Assembly (NCBI GenBank): GCA_009192285.1
Contig: CM018604.1
Span: 3,348,001-3,412,000 of the forward strand
Direction: 5' to 3'
Length of the DNA stretch: 64,000 nucleotides
Source of the DNA: Morchella semilibera
Taxonomy: Eukaryota > Ascomycota > Pezizomycetes > Pezizales > Morchellaceae
Part shown: positions 11,269-23,500 of the stretch, one piece after another
Layout of the letters: each line of letters opens with the position of its first letter
Position numbering within the stretch: the first letter of the stretch is position 1
Made by a program: the position numbers and the translations under genes
The notes under the pieces: model-generated
The model's input: the letters and a program-made list of their open reading frames with translations, nothing else
Database searches by the model: none
What the model was told of the DNA's origin: nothing

Positions 11269-14200
11269 TAGACGGGTCGTTTCCCTGCTATGCCCAGAAT
11301 GGAATAATGAGCAAAAACGATGTCAACTCCCTTTTTTCATGTCATATTTGCAGGGGAAGGTTTCAGAGACAAGGGTCAAGATTTCATGTTGAAAGCTGCT
11401 GTATGAGGTGTCTTTCTAAGGAAGATATATAATACTCCTTTTTAACCTTGCAATAAAAAAATCTTATTTGCTCTACGTAGCCATCGCACCCGTTGGGTGG
11501 TAACTTAAAACTCATACCCTGTCCCAATCATCTAACACAAGATATTCTCTGGATTTTCTAAACGAGTTCAAACCCCAAGCTATAAAGAGAAAATTCAGGT
11601 GTTTCATAGTGGGCGTTCGCAGCATCAAGGTTTATAAACCAGACTCAGACTACATACTTAGTTTTTTCTTGCAATATGGCGTACAGAAAATGTACCAGAA
11701 ATAGGGCTGTCTTGCAGGACTTAATACTGCTGCTTGTAAGATAATTTGCTGAAGGCAAAGTAGTACCCATAGAAATGAAAAATTAGATATATAACAGTGG
11801 TATCATCTGCGCGCCAGGCAGTGATATTATGCCCGTGACATAAATTCGCATTCATTCTGAATGGAATTCATATAAATGGAGGTCCTATTTACTTTGGTTC
11901 GGTTTCTGTCTTTCTGTTAATTTCTTGTAATGGACCCGTTCCACAATTCTCCGCGACTGGGCAGGCAAGTGAATAGAACACAGAGGTATTCCTTTCCTCT
12001 ATGACACCTGGTCCGGTTCTTGCTGGCCTCTATCTTGTAGAGGAACAAGAGAACTCTTCTATAATATACGGGAACCTAGTACGCAACAGTTTTGTCTTAA
12101 CGAAATTAGGGTTTACCCATCTTTTCCTTCCCAGAGAGCCTCCGAGCTAAGATAAGAGTTGTTTCTTAGACGATGAAAATACTTCCTTGCAGATTAAATA
12201 CGGCTTTGTCTGAAACCTCGCACGCGGATACACCGGCTACCCCATCCCTGATTCGCTTTACTTTGTTTTGCTTTGTTCTGCGTTGCTTTCCTTTGTGTTT
12301 CTTTTCCCTGTTTCTTTTATTATTTCTTTACCGTTGCTCCTTGTTTATTTTGGGGAAGGGGGCTTTGTCCTCCATACCTCTGGAATGCAGAAATAATAAT
12401 TTGAGATTGTGCCCGAGGTTGCATGTGTGTATGACGTATGGATTTAAAAATGATATGTATCCCCTTCTGATGTTGGTCCTGAGTGTTGAGGCCAAAGCAA
12501 TTTCTTCCCAAGCTTGTACTGTACCCCCAGTACATCGTTCTAAAGCACCAATAGCAAGTAGAATTTGGCGGCGCGATGTGGTATCATATATTAGGTCATA
12601 TACCATCACTTGGCCCTCTCGCTTCTTTATTTGACGCTTTGGAGGAAGGAATATGTTCTTGGGGACAGAGTTAATCTCCTGACAGCGGGGCTTTGACATC
12701 CCTTATATACAAAAAACCAGAAGCACCAAGGCACTGGACTGAACTCGTCGGTGGCCGTATCACCTCATATTGCTGCTACATCTCTAGGGAGCAGCAGACA
12801 TAAACAGCCGTCTCATACGCATGCCACGGAATTACAGGACTCTTCATTGGAGAGGTAGACGTCAGATTCTCCATTGGCGTGGTCGGAATGACGCATAAGC
12901 AGCCCAGTCATTCATATTACCTTTCATTTCGGTGGAGTCGTTTCAACCTGATGACGCGACATACTTCTTTCATATCCGGAGGCGACAGTAGGTACTTACT
13001 TCTCAAGTTAGTAAAGAGCGTGTTCGCTATCTGCCTAGCCATGAAGGAGGAAATTGTGACCTGGAGCCAAAACGGCCGCCATGGGATTGAGCATCTCGAC
13101 CAAGGATGGGGCGTGGTGGAGCCTCTCAGCCCGTGGGTGAATCTGTGTGTGTTTTATCTGCCGAGGAAATGACTATTCGGATCTGCTACCGATCTAATTT
13201 CTTTGCCCGAGGCCGTTACCCGGAAAGTCGAGCTTGGTACTCGTTTCGTCTAGGTGACTCATGTGGGGGTTTGTATCGAATTCTGACGTGACAATGTGGT
13301 GGTCTTTACAAGCTTTGGTAAGATTATGCTTCACACAAAACCGCGATAGAGGCTCTATAGTCATCCACTCTGACGCTCTCTCTAGGTCTGTTCCGCGCGG
13401 TGGTGAACTCAGCCTTCGTTGCTTAGCGCCACGGCCTTCCTCTGGCATTGGCTGGTAGACGGCCACCCTAAATTATAACGAGGGACTCTCATATACACCT
13501 TCCGCAGCCGTAATACCCCGTCGCAAACCGCCATACCTGCGTCATATCACAGCCCGCACTGTCTCGGCTCTAATATTCTTCACGCTCCCCGGGGAAGTTA
13601 AGCCTTTGCATTTCGGCCTGACTGTCTACATGCCAGTAGATGAAACTATCATTAGTCAGGATCACACACCGTCACTCGCTCTTCAGGTCGTTAGTCATCT
13701 TCATGAGGCATCACTCGCGCGCAGCTAGGTCGCCGCGGCGTAGCTTGTTTTTTTTTTTTTTTTTTTTTGGTTTAGTCAACGCCCATGCGCCAATATCGTC
13801 ATTATAACTTAACTCGCACTAAGCTATAGGTCGTAGCTCCTTTTTGAAGGCTCCTTGTCCGCGGGGTCGTACAGTTTTCCCCCCAGCTGCGATGCCGCCA
13901 CTTCTCCCAGCACAGAAATATGACATAGCCAGCGACAGAAAAAGCTCCACAGGTTCTAGCTGGACCCCCTATGCCCCCTTGTGTCAAGTGCAACGGTGGT
14001 AGGCACAATTCCTATACCTCTCCTTGCTTATTCCGAGTCTTTCTACTCGCTTGGACGGGGGTGTGGTGCGCGTGTCACAGCGGAGCGTCAAACGCGGATA
14101 CATCTCCATTTTTTCTTAGCCCATCAGCTCTCGAAGCTTCTTCACGGCCCATCACTCGCTAGTGTGAGATTAGTCATCGTCACGAAACATCACTCGCGGG

Positions 14201-15063
14201 TCGGGTAACATTGCGATGCAACCACCCCTCGGACAGTGGGTAGGAGACTAGACTAAATTACAATCAACAGTACACAGTTATGACATAGTTATGAGGGCCG
14301 GGATTTTGTTACTATCTTTTTTCTTCTTGTGTCGTATAGACTGCGTTTGGTGTCTCCGCGGGTTTGTATATTATTGCGTGATGACGGTGATTTTCTTGCG
14401 GAGGAGATCGAGCAGGTTGTTCTCGCCCCTTCATGGTGTGGAGCCCAAGAAATGCCATCCCCTCGGAGATCCCCCATACCCCCCTCCCCCCACACGCGCC
14501 TTCAGGCTCTGCCCGCACGAAAGTGGTACCCAATCCTATTGTAAACTCGGTTGCGGGGAAACATGCTCTGAGAGAAAGCTCATTCGTTTGAAACATTGTT
14601 TTGTAGATGTATTATTGTATGAAGAAACAAGGAGGAAGCACATCATGGGGTATTTGTTAAAACCGCGATATTTATTAGTTGTTGCGTCTGTCCAAACAGA
14701 GCATAAGGTGTATCCCATCTTGAGCACCCGGCTTGTTTGAAGCTTTATAAATTCATATGATGTGAAGAGACCTTATCTCTCCCCAACTTGTTTGCCCACT
14801 TCTAAGAGTTGCATATTTTAGGAGCAATCAAAACATTGAAAATTATCGTTTCCTTGCCATCTATACAATTGGTCCTAGCAAATACATGTAAATATATAAA
14901 CAAACCCGCCTAAGCGGCCTTATACACAGCCCAATCAAACATCCACACACGGCTGGCCAGGTCGGCAATAAATGATTCGAAGAATCCCTATACCCTGACG
15001 ACCGCTATAAACTTAACACCGCAATCACTCCACCCGAGGCTATCGAAAGGGGTTATACACACC
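11269..15063. other. Gene-poor intergenic region
   Basis: I see no supportable gene. Several frames of 60-150 codons exist (12173-12634 plus, 14291-14740 plus) but are hydrophobic or low-complexity readings of T-rich DNA. A run of about 22 T lies at 13747-13768. A related stretch of about 50 bp, with two CACTCGC motifs around a TTAGTCATC core, occurs at about 13670-13730 and 14150-14205. Confidence 0.45.
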
Positions 15064-15723
15064 TCAACCATCCACCAAGAATCTCTCAATCCTCATCCTA
15101 CTCCTGACACTCTCCACATCGTGCATCACCCCTGTGATCACGTCCCTGCTCGCCCCGCCTGCTCCGGCTCCAATAGTCTCCCCGCTACCAGCCATACCCA
15201 CCGGCCTTCCAATCTCCTCGCTGCCCGCTCCAGAAACGTTTCCTTCGTTATCTGGCCAGCCCCTATGAAGACTCAGCATGATAGCCGCCGTATACTCCAT
15301 CTCCAATCTCTCCCTCTGATCCATCTTCGGCCACATCCTGCCGCCCGCCGGACAATGGCGGTCGGAGTCGGCGGCCATGGGCCCGTGTTCCTCGGGCGGC
15401 GGGTGAGGTGCGTCGAGCTGTGCGCCACCATGAGGGGCTGGGGCTTGCGCGGGAGGTACAGCCGCCGGCGAGGTGAAGACGGGGGGTATGGGTGTTACGA
15501 GGAAAGGTGCAGCCGGAGTGACAGTTTCGTGGCCGGAGCGAGACGATGTGGGTGATGGGTTGAGAAGGCGTTCGATACAACACCGGTGTGTTCTGGTGGT
15601 GTTGGCAGAGCGTGAAGGAGGGGAAGGGTTGTTGACGACGCTCCGTAACTTGGAGGGGGCCATCAGAAGGGGGCGGAGGCGGGTGGGGCGTTGACGACGG
15701 GGTGGACGTTTTCTGCTTGGCAT
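15064..15723 (-). CDS. Hypothetical Pro/Arg-rich protein, 219 aa
   Basis: A single open frame from ATG at 15723 to the stop at 15064. The N-terminus is strongly basic (MPSRKRPPRRQRPTRLRP), like a nuclear or nucleolar targeting segment. A Pro/Ala/Ser-rich disordered middle contains PIPPVFTSPAAVPPAQAPAP. The C-terminal third is Gly/Ser-rich with a short helix-like segment (MDQRERLEMEYTAAIML). No catalytic or zinc motif is visible. The gene lies on the same strand as, and about 0.5 kb downstream of, the repeat protein at 16233-18802. The opposite strand also has open frames, because GC-rich proline codons read open both ways, so the call rests on composition and a clean ATG. It could be non-coding. 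Confidence 0.5.
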   Translation of the reverse strand: MPSRKRPPRRQRPTRLRPLLMAPSKLRSVVNNPSPPSRSANTTRTHRCCIERLLNPSPTSSRSGHETVTPAAPFLVTPIPPVFTSPAAVPPAQAPAPHGGAQLDAPHPPPEEHGPMAADSDRHCPAGGRMWPKMDQRERLEMEYTAAIMLSLHRGWPDNEGNVSGAGSEEIGRPVGMAGSGETIGAGAGGASRDVITGVMHDVESVRSRMRIERFLVDG

Positions 15724-16232
15724 TGTTGGAGGTTTTTGGTTGTTTTGGTAGTAATATCGAGTGAGGTGTTGTGGGATTTTTTTGTAAATGATTCTTTTGA
15801 GGATTGGGAGTTTAGGGTGTGAATGTTGGATTGGTGGAATGTGTTATAAAGCTGTTCTGTTCGCATGAATATGTGAGAACGCCTTACTCAATCGGAATAT
15901 TTTTATTAGGCCACAACTCAACAGCCGAACTTCTTCGCCCCCACCGCAAAAAACAACCAAACGGAGAAAGCAAAGCAAGTAGACTAAGCCCCTGCTCTAG
16001 CCTTTAGGCACTAAGACAGAAGAAAGGACCGGATTCCTAACACCAAGTCCCCCCACGAAGAGATCCCGATATATAACCTAAAGAATCACAGAAACAAGTA
16101 TAAACCACACAAAGACGGAAAAAGAAAGAATGAAAAGAGATAGAAGGTTTAATATTCATACAGACAGCAGTTCCCAAAACCAATACTGAAATAAAATATT
16201 TGCAACTCCTTCAATACCTGCCTAAATTGCAG
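15724..16232. other. Intergenic region between two minus-strand genes
   Basis: AT-rich, 509 bases, with no coding signal. It must hold the 3' end of the repeat-protein gene and the promoter of the gene at 15723. I see no distinctive element. Confidence 0.4.
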
Positions 16233-18802
16233 CTACGTAGCCACACACATTCCGCCGTTCATGCGCTCCTCATTATCTCTCTCCATTTCTTCGTCGACCC
16301 AACTCTCATCGTAGCTAGTTGGACCGAGAGCGGAGAGGCCTTCACAAAGTTCTTCGTAATCGTTGTCGCGCACGCCATCAGACGACTCCGTTCCAATAAT
16401 AAGCCATGATCCACCATTGCCTTTCCACATCTCAGCGTGACGCTCATCTGCGCCCTTTTCAGACCCTCCGATATCCTCCGCCTCTCTATCTCTCAGTGTG
16501 ACGAACGAAGCAGCAAAGAAGGCCGCCTGCTGCGCGGCATACTTAACAATTGATTTTTGATCGTCCACCGCAGGCTCACATTGGACACTTTCTTTAACGT
16601 GAGTGCTTGCCACTTCTCTCTCCCCATCTTCCGTCTGTCCCATTAGTGTAACAGCGAAGGCAGCGGCCTCTTCGGCGGCACGCTTGACTACGGCCTTTTG
16701 ATCATCATCTGCGGATTCACCTTGATAAACACCCACAACCCCGATGGTTGTGGTTTCTCCCTCCTCACTCTCCGCACCCCCAATTAATGTAACAGCAAAA
16801 GCAGCGGCCTCTTCAGCAGCAAATCTAATCAGAGCCCTTTGGTCCTCCTTGATGCACCCACCACCACAACGCTCCACATCATGGATTTCTTCGTCTCCCT
16901 CGGCGGTTTCCTGGGCAGGAAGGGATTCAGTTGAGTTCAGAAGAGCTTGCGTTTCAGCTTCTACTGACACATCCACAATCGGATCCTTTTCGTCGTCGCC
17001 TCCACACGCCTGAAACAAAGCAGCAAGCCCCGCGGCCTCTTCGGCAGCACACTTGATAGTGGCTCTCTGCACGTCCTCCGCCGCTGTTCTCTCGTACCCA
17101 TACTCTGCCATTCCCTCAGCAGCAAACATCGCAGCCCCCTCAGCAATTAGGCGGAGAACTGTCCCCTGGGCGCCATTGATGAGACCCCAGTCTAACCTCT
17201 CTTTTGCCTCTTGGATTGCTTTTGCTGCGGTGCTCACAGCCTGGTTAAAGGCGGTGCGTACCCGGTGAGTCTGCACCTTGTCATCGATAACTGCTCTCCG
17301 CATATCCTCCGCCAGCATGTCCTCGTACCCATCTACCACCATGGTCTCAGCAGCAAACATCGCAGCGCCCTCGGCAGCCAGACGGAGAACTACCATCTGG
17401 GCGTCCTCCATGAGACCTCCTCCATTGAATGCCTCGTTTCCCTCAGTAATTGTTTCGTCATCGGCCTCGGCAGGCTCATTGGAACCGGTCCGTATTACAT
17501 GGGCCGGCACTTCGCCGCCGATATCGTCTACACCACTCAGCCTGGCGGCGAAAAGGGCACTTTCTTCGGTGGCTTGTCGGGTCAGGGACATTTGCGCTTT
17601 GTCCATGGTCTGGTCTCTTGCTGCCGCCCCGGCTTTGTCTTCAGAGCGGTGGTTGTCGGTTGTGTTGATGCTTTTGTTGATGTTGATATCTTTATCCTTG
17701 TTATCATCACTGTTCGCACCTCTTTCCCCTTCGGATATTTGGGTAGCGGTGAATAGGGCGGCTTGTTTGGCGGCTAGCTTGATGATTTCTTTTTGCTTAT
17801 GAATGTTACATTGCTCCTGATCTTTTTTGTTCATAAGAGTAGTGCTGGTAGGGCACTCGGCCTTCTCCCTGGCCGGGGTGGAGGCGGGTATATGTATTTC
17901 TTGCTCGGCGAGTGTAACTTGGTAGACTTTACCAGTATTGTGTGTGCTGAAGCCGGTCTCATTTGTGGCAGTGTTAGAGCTGTGTATGAATTTCTCTGAA
18001 GGAGTCACACGCTCGTCTTTGTCCTCCTCTCGTATATTGCACTGAACTCCTTCCTTTTTTGCACGATAGGGAGGTTCTTCTATGTCGTTCGGCATAGCAG
18101 GCTCACTATCGCCTCCAATATCCACACTCACATCCTCCTCCCCTGCTCCCCCTGCTCCCCCATCCCCCACCCCCCACGGCATCCCATATGCCTCCACCAT
18201 CTCCAGATCACCCCTTATCACGCTCTCCACCCTCCAAATGAGCGCCTTGAGCTCCCTAACATGCATGGTGATCTCGACGAACGTCCCCGTCATATCGTCG
18301 ATATCCGGGCAATGATCCGGCAGCATGCGGAGCCCCAGGTTGATATTCTCCCATATCTGCTCGTCGGTGAGGTGCGGGATCGATTTTAGGGCGCGCAGCG
18401 TCAACTCGCGGTCGATGGTCAGCGCCTCGATGCGTTCGCGGGATTGGTTGATGAGCGCCAGCTGGTAGTCGATTGGAGGTCTGGGGTGGCTGTGCGGGTC
18501 GTGGGACCAGGTGATCACTCTGTAGGATGTGTTAGTGTCTTCTGGTGGTGGGTGGGGGGGGTGGGGGGGAGGTACTTGTCGAAGTAGGGGTTGGTGTAGA
18601 GGGTGTTGGTTTTTAGAAGATGTAGCATGCGGGCTTTCATGTCGGCTTCTGAGGCGTCTAGGGTGCTTTCTGGGGATGCAGGGCCGCTGTTGGACGTGCA
18701 TTGCTGTTGATGCGTGGACATGGCGAGGGGGTTGTAGATGTTTTTTGGAGGCTTTGCGGTAGTGTGGAGTTGGTGGGGCGTGGTGTAGGCCTTACGGTTC
18801 AT
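16233..18802 (-). CDS. Ala-rich tandem helical repeat protein, 837 aa, two exons
   Basis: Exon 1 is 18802-18576 and exon 2 is 18519-16233. The 56-nt intron has a GTACCT donor, an ACTAAC branch site and a TACAG acceptor; the joined frame is 838 codons. A later in-frame ATG at 18721 (MSTHQQQ) is an alternative start. The N-terminal 180 residues look globular and helical (YQLALINQSRERIEALTIDR; then LTDEQIWENINLGLRMLPD). After an acidic, Pro-poor linker come about eight degenerate copies of a repeat of about 23 residues with core R-x-AAEEAA-x-FA. Examples: ALIRFAAEEAAAFAVTLIGG, AVVKRAAEEAAAFAVTLMGQ, MVVLRLAAEGAAMFAAETM. Units are separated by acidic linkers of 15-60 residues. No signal peptide or membrane segment is clear. 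I know no named repeat of this kind; the pattern predicts short amphipathic helices that could bind one another. Function unknown. Confidence 0.8.
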
Positions 18803-21800
18803 TCAGTTACCCTTTGTTGTTGCGCACAGGAAAGGATTGTGGGCGAATTAAGGATAACGAAACTTAGGAGTGCGAGACCTGCCAGGGGCTGGTTGAGGCT
18901 CTATTGTTTGGGGCGTGAGGTACATAATGTCTTTGTACTTGCTTCACTTGGGAACATCTGCGACAAAGCGGTTTAGGCTCGTTCTCGCATTATCGAGAAG
19001 GTTCGGTGGGGATGCTTGGCAGGGCTGCTTGGGGGGTCTTTTATTTGTTTTATTTGTTTTACGCTTGGCGGCGTGGGATTTTTGGCTTCTTGCTTATGGT
19101 AAAGTCATGGTCGACGTTGCTGTGTGCTGTGGCTCGTGCGGTTTACTTTGCTTTGGGGGGAGCATTTTGTGGTGCGTGGAAGGGTAACTACAATGGGAGA
19201 AGGAAGGTTGGTTTATTCACTCGCTGTAGTAGTGTGGTGTGAGAGGGGGGGGAGGTACATGAATGCACATGTATACAGGCCAATAAGACAAACGAAACAG
19301 GGGAATTCCAATCTCCACTCTCGCACAAGAGAAAAAAGCAGTACTATAGACTGCGGGAAAGTTCTTTCACCTTCACCATTCATTTACTCTGGGACCCATA
19401 ACCCTGCTGCTTCCAGCCTCAGGCTGGATGAGCGCTGTGTGCTGAACAGAAACGCGGGCAGCCATGCCCCCCAATCTACCACGGCGTGAGATACACACCC
19501 CAGGTTTGTAGTTGATTCTTACCATTGCTCTTTTTTTCTCTGCCACTTACCATGTGATATGGGAACATCTGTGGGTCATTGTTTACGACGTGTTCTGTCA
19601 AGTACACATATGTATAATAGCATCGTGCGGAGCAGAGACCGCTGATGAAAATGGTCTAACAAAACACAAAATTGCTACCTTAACCGCCATGACTCAGGTG
19701 GCGCTTTATTTCGTTGGAGGAGAGTATACTGCAAGAGAAGCAACAAAGAGAGAGTATTCTTCGTTTAGAACTAAGGGGGGTTCGCTCTTCGCAATATTGG
19801 GGTTTAGTGACAGCTGAGCTAGCCCCGGTGGGACAACGGTTTCTGGAATAGGTTTGGTGTGGTGGATCGTCCAGGAACAACCCGCAATTGGAGGTCCATT
19901 ACCGGAGAAGGGAAAGCTTATGAAGGAACTGCTGCTTGGTGGGGTGGGTAATGTTTGGTTTTAGTTTTCTTTTCGGGCGGGGTGGGTGGGGGGGGGTTGC
20001 CTCTAAGTCGTGGTACAATAATACCCCGCTAAGGAAAATCAGTTTCGATAGTTGAACAAAACGTTACGACTTTTTTTTTCGAGGTACCCAACAGTGAATA
20101 TATCATTCATGTTACTGCTGGCTACATGTACTTCTCCTGTCTTGGTGTGTTGTTTTGCGCTTTGCTTTGCACTTGGATCCAACAGCAACTCAACTTCTTT
20201 GTTTTTTCCCCATCTGTAACTGCAGCTGGTTTTCTTGCGGATTTGGATGGGAAACTGTAACCCCATGCTACCCATAGTCGTTTTGATCTGTATAGCCCCC
20301 TCACGTACTGTAGCTGCAAGTGCAGCATCCCATTTCCCCGCTATTTGGGATGCACAGAGATCAGGACGTAACACCGTATCCAGGCAGCGCACGCAAACCC
20401 AACCTAAACTAAGCCGCAGCTAGATATTTCATGTACCAAAACTTACATGTACCTACATGTAGCTAAGTTCTGTTCTACGCTTCCTGGTGAACAGCAAGCA
20501 TGTTGGAGCTAGGGAAATCTATCACAACCACATAAAACATTTTTCTTTCTTTTCACCCTTGGGATTCCCGCCGCAACCTTTAATATAATACAGCAGGGGT
20601 GGCGGAATACCGCTTTATAGACACCGGCATTAAAAAAACTGCCGCACCCCTACTGCAATAACGAAGTCACAACACCAGAATTTTGTTTTTTTTGTTTATT
20701 TCATTAATTGTACCTAGCCGTTAGGCTATGACGGTATCGCACTCCCCAGAACTACCCCGCCAGCCCCTGGCCACGCCCAACAAAGGGTATTCAGCAGGCT
20801 CACAAAACAAACACTACAACGAAAGAAAAGAAAGAAAAAAGAAAAAGAAAACATTTTCCCAAGCGTCGTCAACACTAGCTAGCTAGGTGCGCTCACTGGT
20901 TCGAGCTCCATCATTCGCCGGGCAAGCCCCCAAAAGAAAACTCTCACTAGAATTATTTGACAATGATGTGACTAGATCCACCAGAACCCTGTCTCTAAGT
21001 ACATGTAGCTATTCTTTCAACCAGTAGACAACCATTTATGCTGAGGCGAGTCAGGCCATCACTTAAATGACCCTATGATCAATGAACCATCGACAGACTC
21101 CAGCGCTCCACATCCTCAATGAACTTCAGCACTTCACACCATCCTCAAGCAAAATCCCCGGAAATGAGGTATTTGCGGCGGTTTTAAATAGAATATCGCA
21201 AATATGCTCGTTTTAGAGTGTTTAGAATAGATTTAGATATAAGATGTGCGTTAGTAATACTAGATAGAAATGAACATTATTAGTGATAGGCTGCTAGATT
21301 TATCTCAATCAGTATTGGTATGATTGGAGCACTAATGCGGTATTCCTATGGCATGCTTCTCTACGCAGTAATATCATAGTTTAGCTTACATGCCCCCAGA
21401 GAGGGGTTCTGGTCGTAGTGGACTAGATTTAGTATATACTATCCGTAAACACAACGAAACAGAGCAGAGGTTAGGATACAAGGTCCCCTATAGCCTACAG
21501 GAAGTCCGTCACACATTGAGCACCTTCCCAGGTCCCCGTTCCCACCGTACCTCCCCCCACCACGGGGAATCACTTAGCGGGAACTATCCACTCGATAGAC
21601 TCCATGTATTACCTCTCACTCCTCTTATCTTTATTTACTAATGACACATTACCTCCTTTCCCACTAGCAACCTTACTATAGTCACCTATTACTCATGTTG
21701 TTTGAATACAGACGTTTTGCCTTTCCACCTGACATCTCAGATATCTAAGCACCTTACCCCTCCCTCCAGAGCCACAGCACAAAATACCTATGATGCAGAA

Positions 21801-21989
21801 AGGACTTATGTTTTGGAGCTGGGTCACAGATTGAAAAGTGCTTGAACTTGAGAGGTGTTATCTAGAAGAAACCTTGACAATTCTTTGATTCGTCTAAGGT
21901 GATGCATATAAAAATGAAATAAAGGTACATATGGAGATATATCACATCAGGTATTATCACCAGTTGTGACCCCTCGGGTCCATCCACTT
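18803..21989. other. Gene-poor intergenic region with repeats
   Basis: No supported gene. Upstream of 18802 the sequence is G/T-rich with open frames that look like chance. Around 20430-20465 several ACATGTA palindromes cluster. A small inverted repeat (GCAGGGGTGGCGG against a near complement) lies at about 20592-20665. A LINE 3' end follows at about 20684. Confidence 0.4.
20684..20880 (-). mobile_element. LINE 3'-terminal fragment
   Basis: The plus strand shows the reversed tail and 3' UTR of the LINE family found throughout the window: a T run, GTTTAY, CATTAATTG, then CC-AGGCTATGAC. The element therefore points to the minus strand. Only the 3' UTR and an A/G-rich strip remain, with no coding motif, so it is strongly 5'-truncated. 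The inner border is approximate. Confidence 0.6.
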
Positions 21990-23500
21990 TTACTGCGGAG
22001 GACATTCTTCCCTCATCTCCCCGCGCTCGGTTATAACTACTTCTTCGCCGCCTGGAGGTGAGCAAGCTCCGCCCTTGATCATGGCCCTTTCGGCAATTAG
22101 TATCCGACTGCCAGATGTTGGTGAATTTGTTTCCTCTGTCATCTCCCCACTGTCGGCTATGACTACTGCACTACCACCTGGGGGTATAAGGGCCTCGCCT
22201 CCAATTATGAGGCTCTCGACCCTTAACGCTTGACCCTCAACTGTGTGTGAAAGAGCCTCCCCCTCGACCAATTTAGCTTCAGCTGTGGGCTGCTTACAAT
22301 GGACTGTAGAAGGGTGTGCCTTTGCTGTAATCACCTCGATACTGGGCATGAATCCCGCATTCCTAGTTATAGACGTAAGAGCGCTTTTGGCCCCGGCTCC
22401 CCCGAAAGGAGATGTTGATGGTTGAACCGTGTCTGTATCCTGTTCGTGAGGAGTGGTAGGTAACATACCGGTGGGAGCTGAATCTGCATCCGATGACCTT
22501 TCACCATAGATAACGGGTGCATAACGGGCGGGACCCGCCACAGGTATCGGCTTTGCAATATAGGCTGCCGGTGAAAAGATAGGAGGTGGTGGTGGACTGG
22601 CAACGGGTCCATAACTATCGTTTACCCTGATACCAATTCCACCTCTGAGTACTCTACCAGCAGCCTTCGAAGCCGCACTAGCACTTAGTCCCTCCTCCTT
22701 CATCCGATGTTCCAAAAGCTCACTTAGCCTCGCCACGACTCTCGCCTTCTGCTGCTCCAACTGGGCCATATTATACCAATTCCTTGTCAGATGTTGTCTG
22801 TGAGTGTCGGCAATAGTCTCCATTTCTGCCACCCAAAGACGGTGTACTCTACTCTCGATGAGAAGGCCGACGCGGACGCCCCTTTCCATGCACGCCTTCG
22901 CAGTCTTTGGTTCCATATCCTTATAATAACCGTCACCCAATCTCTTATTCTCAACCAGCTCAAAGGCGGCAAGCAGGTTGGGCATGTTTTCCCGGTATTT
23001 GATTTCACGGCGTCTGATCTCGCTGTATACGTCATTTAGACTCGAGGTCCGACTCGTGACAAACTACAAGGATGTTAGTGGATTCAGATACAGCATCAGT
23101 TTGGGGGGGGGGGGGGCGAGGACCTCATGACATGTTTCGAACTGTGTGTATATACGGAGAAGCTATTTATGATTAGCCTCAACACGTGTCATCATAGGGA
23201 ATGCAAATACCTCCTTCTCCGCTTCATTCATCGCATCTATCGTCCTTTGCGTGTAAATTAGGTGATCTGCTTGCCTGAGAGCTCATTAAAAGACAGTGTC
23301 AGTAATCGCTACCTGAATACTGGGGCAGGTATAGCATATACTGGGATGCTCACATGGTGTGTGTGGGTGGAGTTTGGGGTGGGTTGGAAAACATCTGCTA
23401 GATTACGTTCCATATCACCCACGACTGCTGTTAAATAGACATGCCAAGCTTTAGCACCGAGTACGTGTCGCAAAAAAAGTGGCCACAATACCTTGGACCC
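21990..23500 (-). CDS. Hypothetical protein with C-terminal tandem duplication (5' end unresolved)
   Basis: No family recognised. The last exon, 23063-21990, reads FVTSRTSSLNDVYSEIRRRE, then YRENMPNLLAAFELVENK, and on to the stop. It joins in phase to 23274-23211 (QADHLIYTQRTIDAMNEAEKE) across a 147-nt intron. That exon joins to an upstream exon ending at 23313 across a 38-nt intron with an ACTGAC branch site. The upstream exon holds a plausible stretch (GDMERNLADVFQP), but I could not fix the start. The N-terminal half is helical and charged, and the middle is Pro/Ala-rich (VASPPPPPIFSPAAYIAKP). The C-terminus carries two copies, 126 bp apart, of a segment with PPGG, VVI and GEM-x-EE. An ATG at 22985 (MPNLLAAF) would give a 331-aa short form. 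Confidence 0.65.

Noticed and set aside
12173-12634. 153-codon hydrophobic frame that could look like a membrane protein
   Set aside because: Composition follows T-rich DNA (Phe/Leu/Cys runs), with an overlapping unsupported minus frame.
17211-17802. Large plus-strand open frames opposite the 837-aa gene
   Set aside because: They mirror the Ala/Glu-rich codons of the minus-strand gene and lack independent gene structure.
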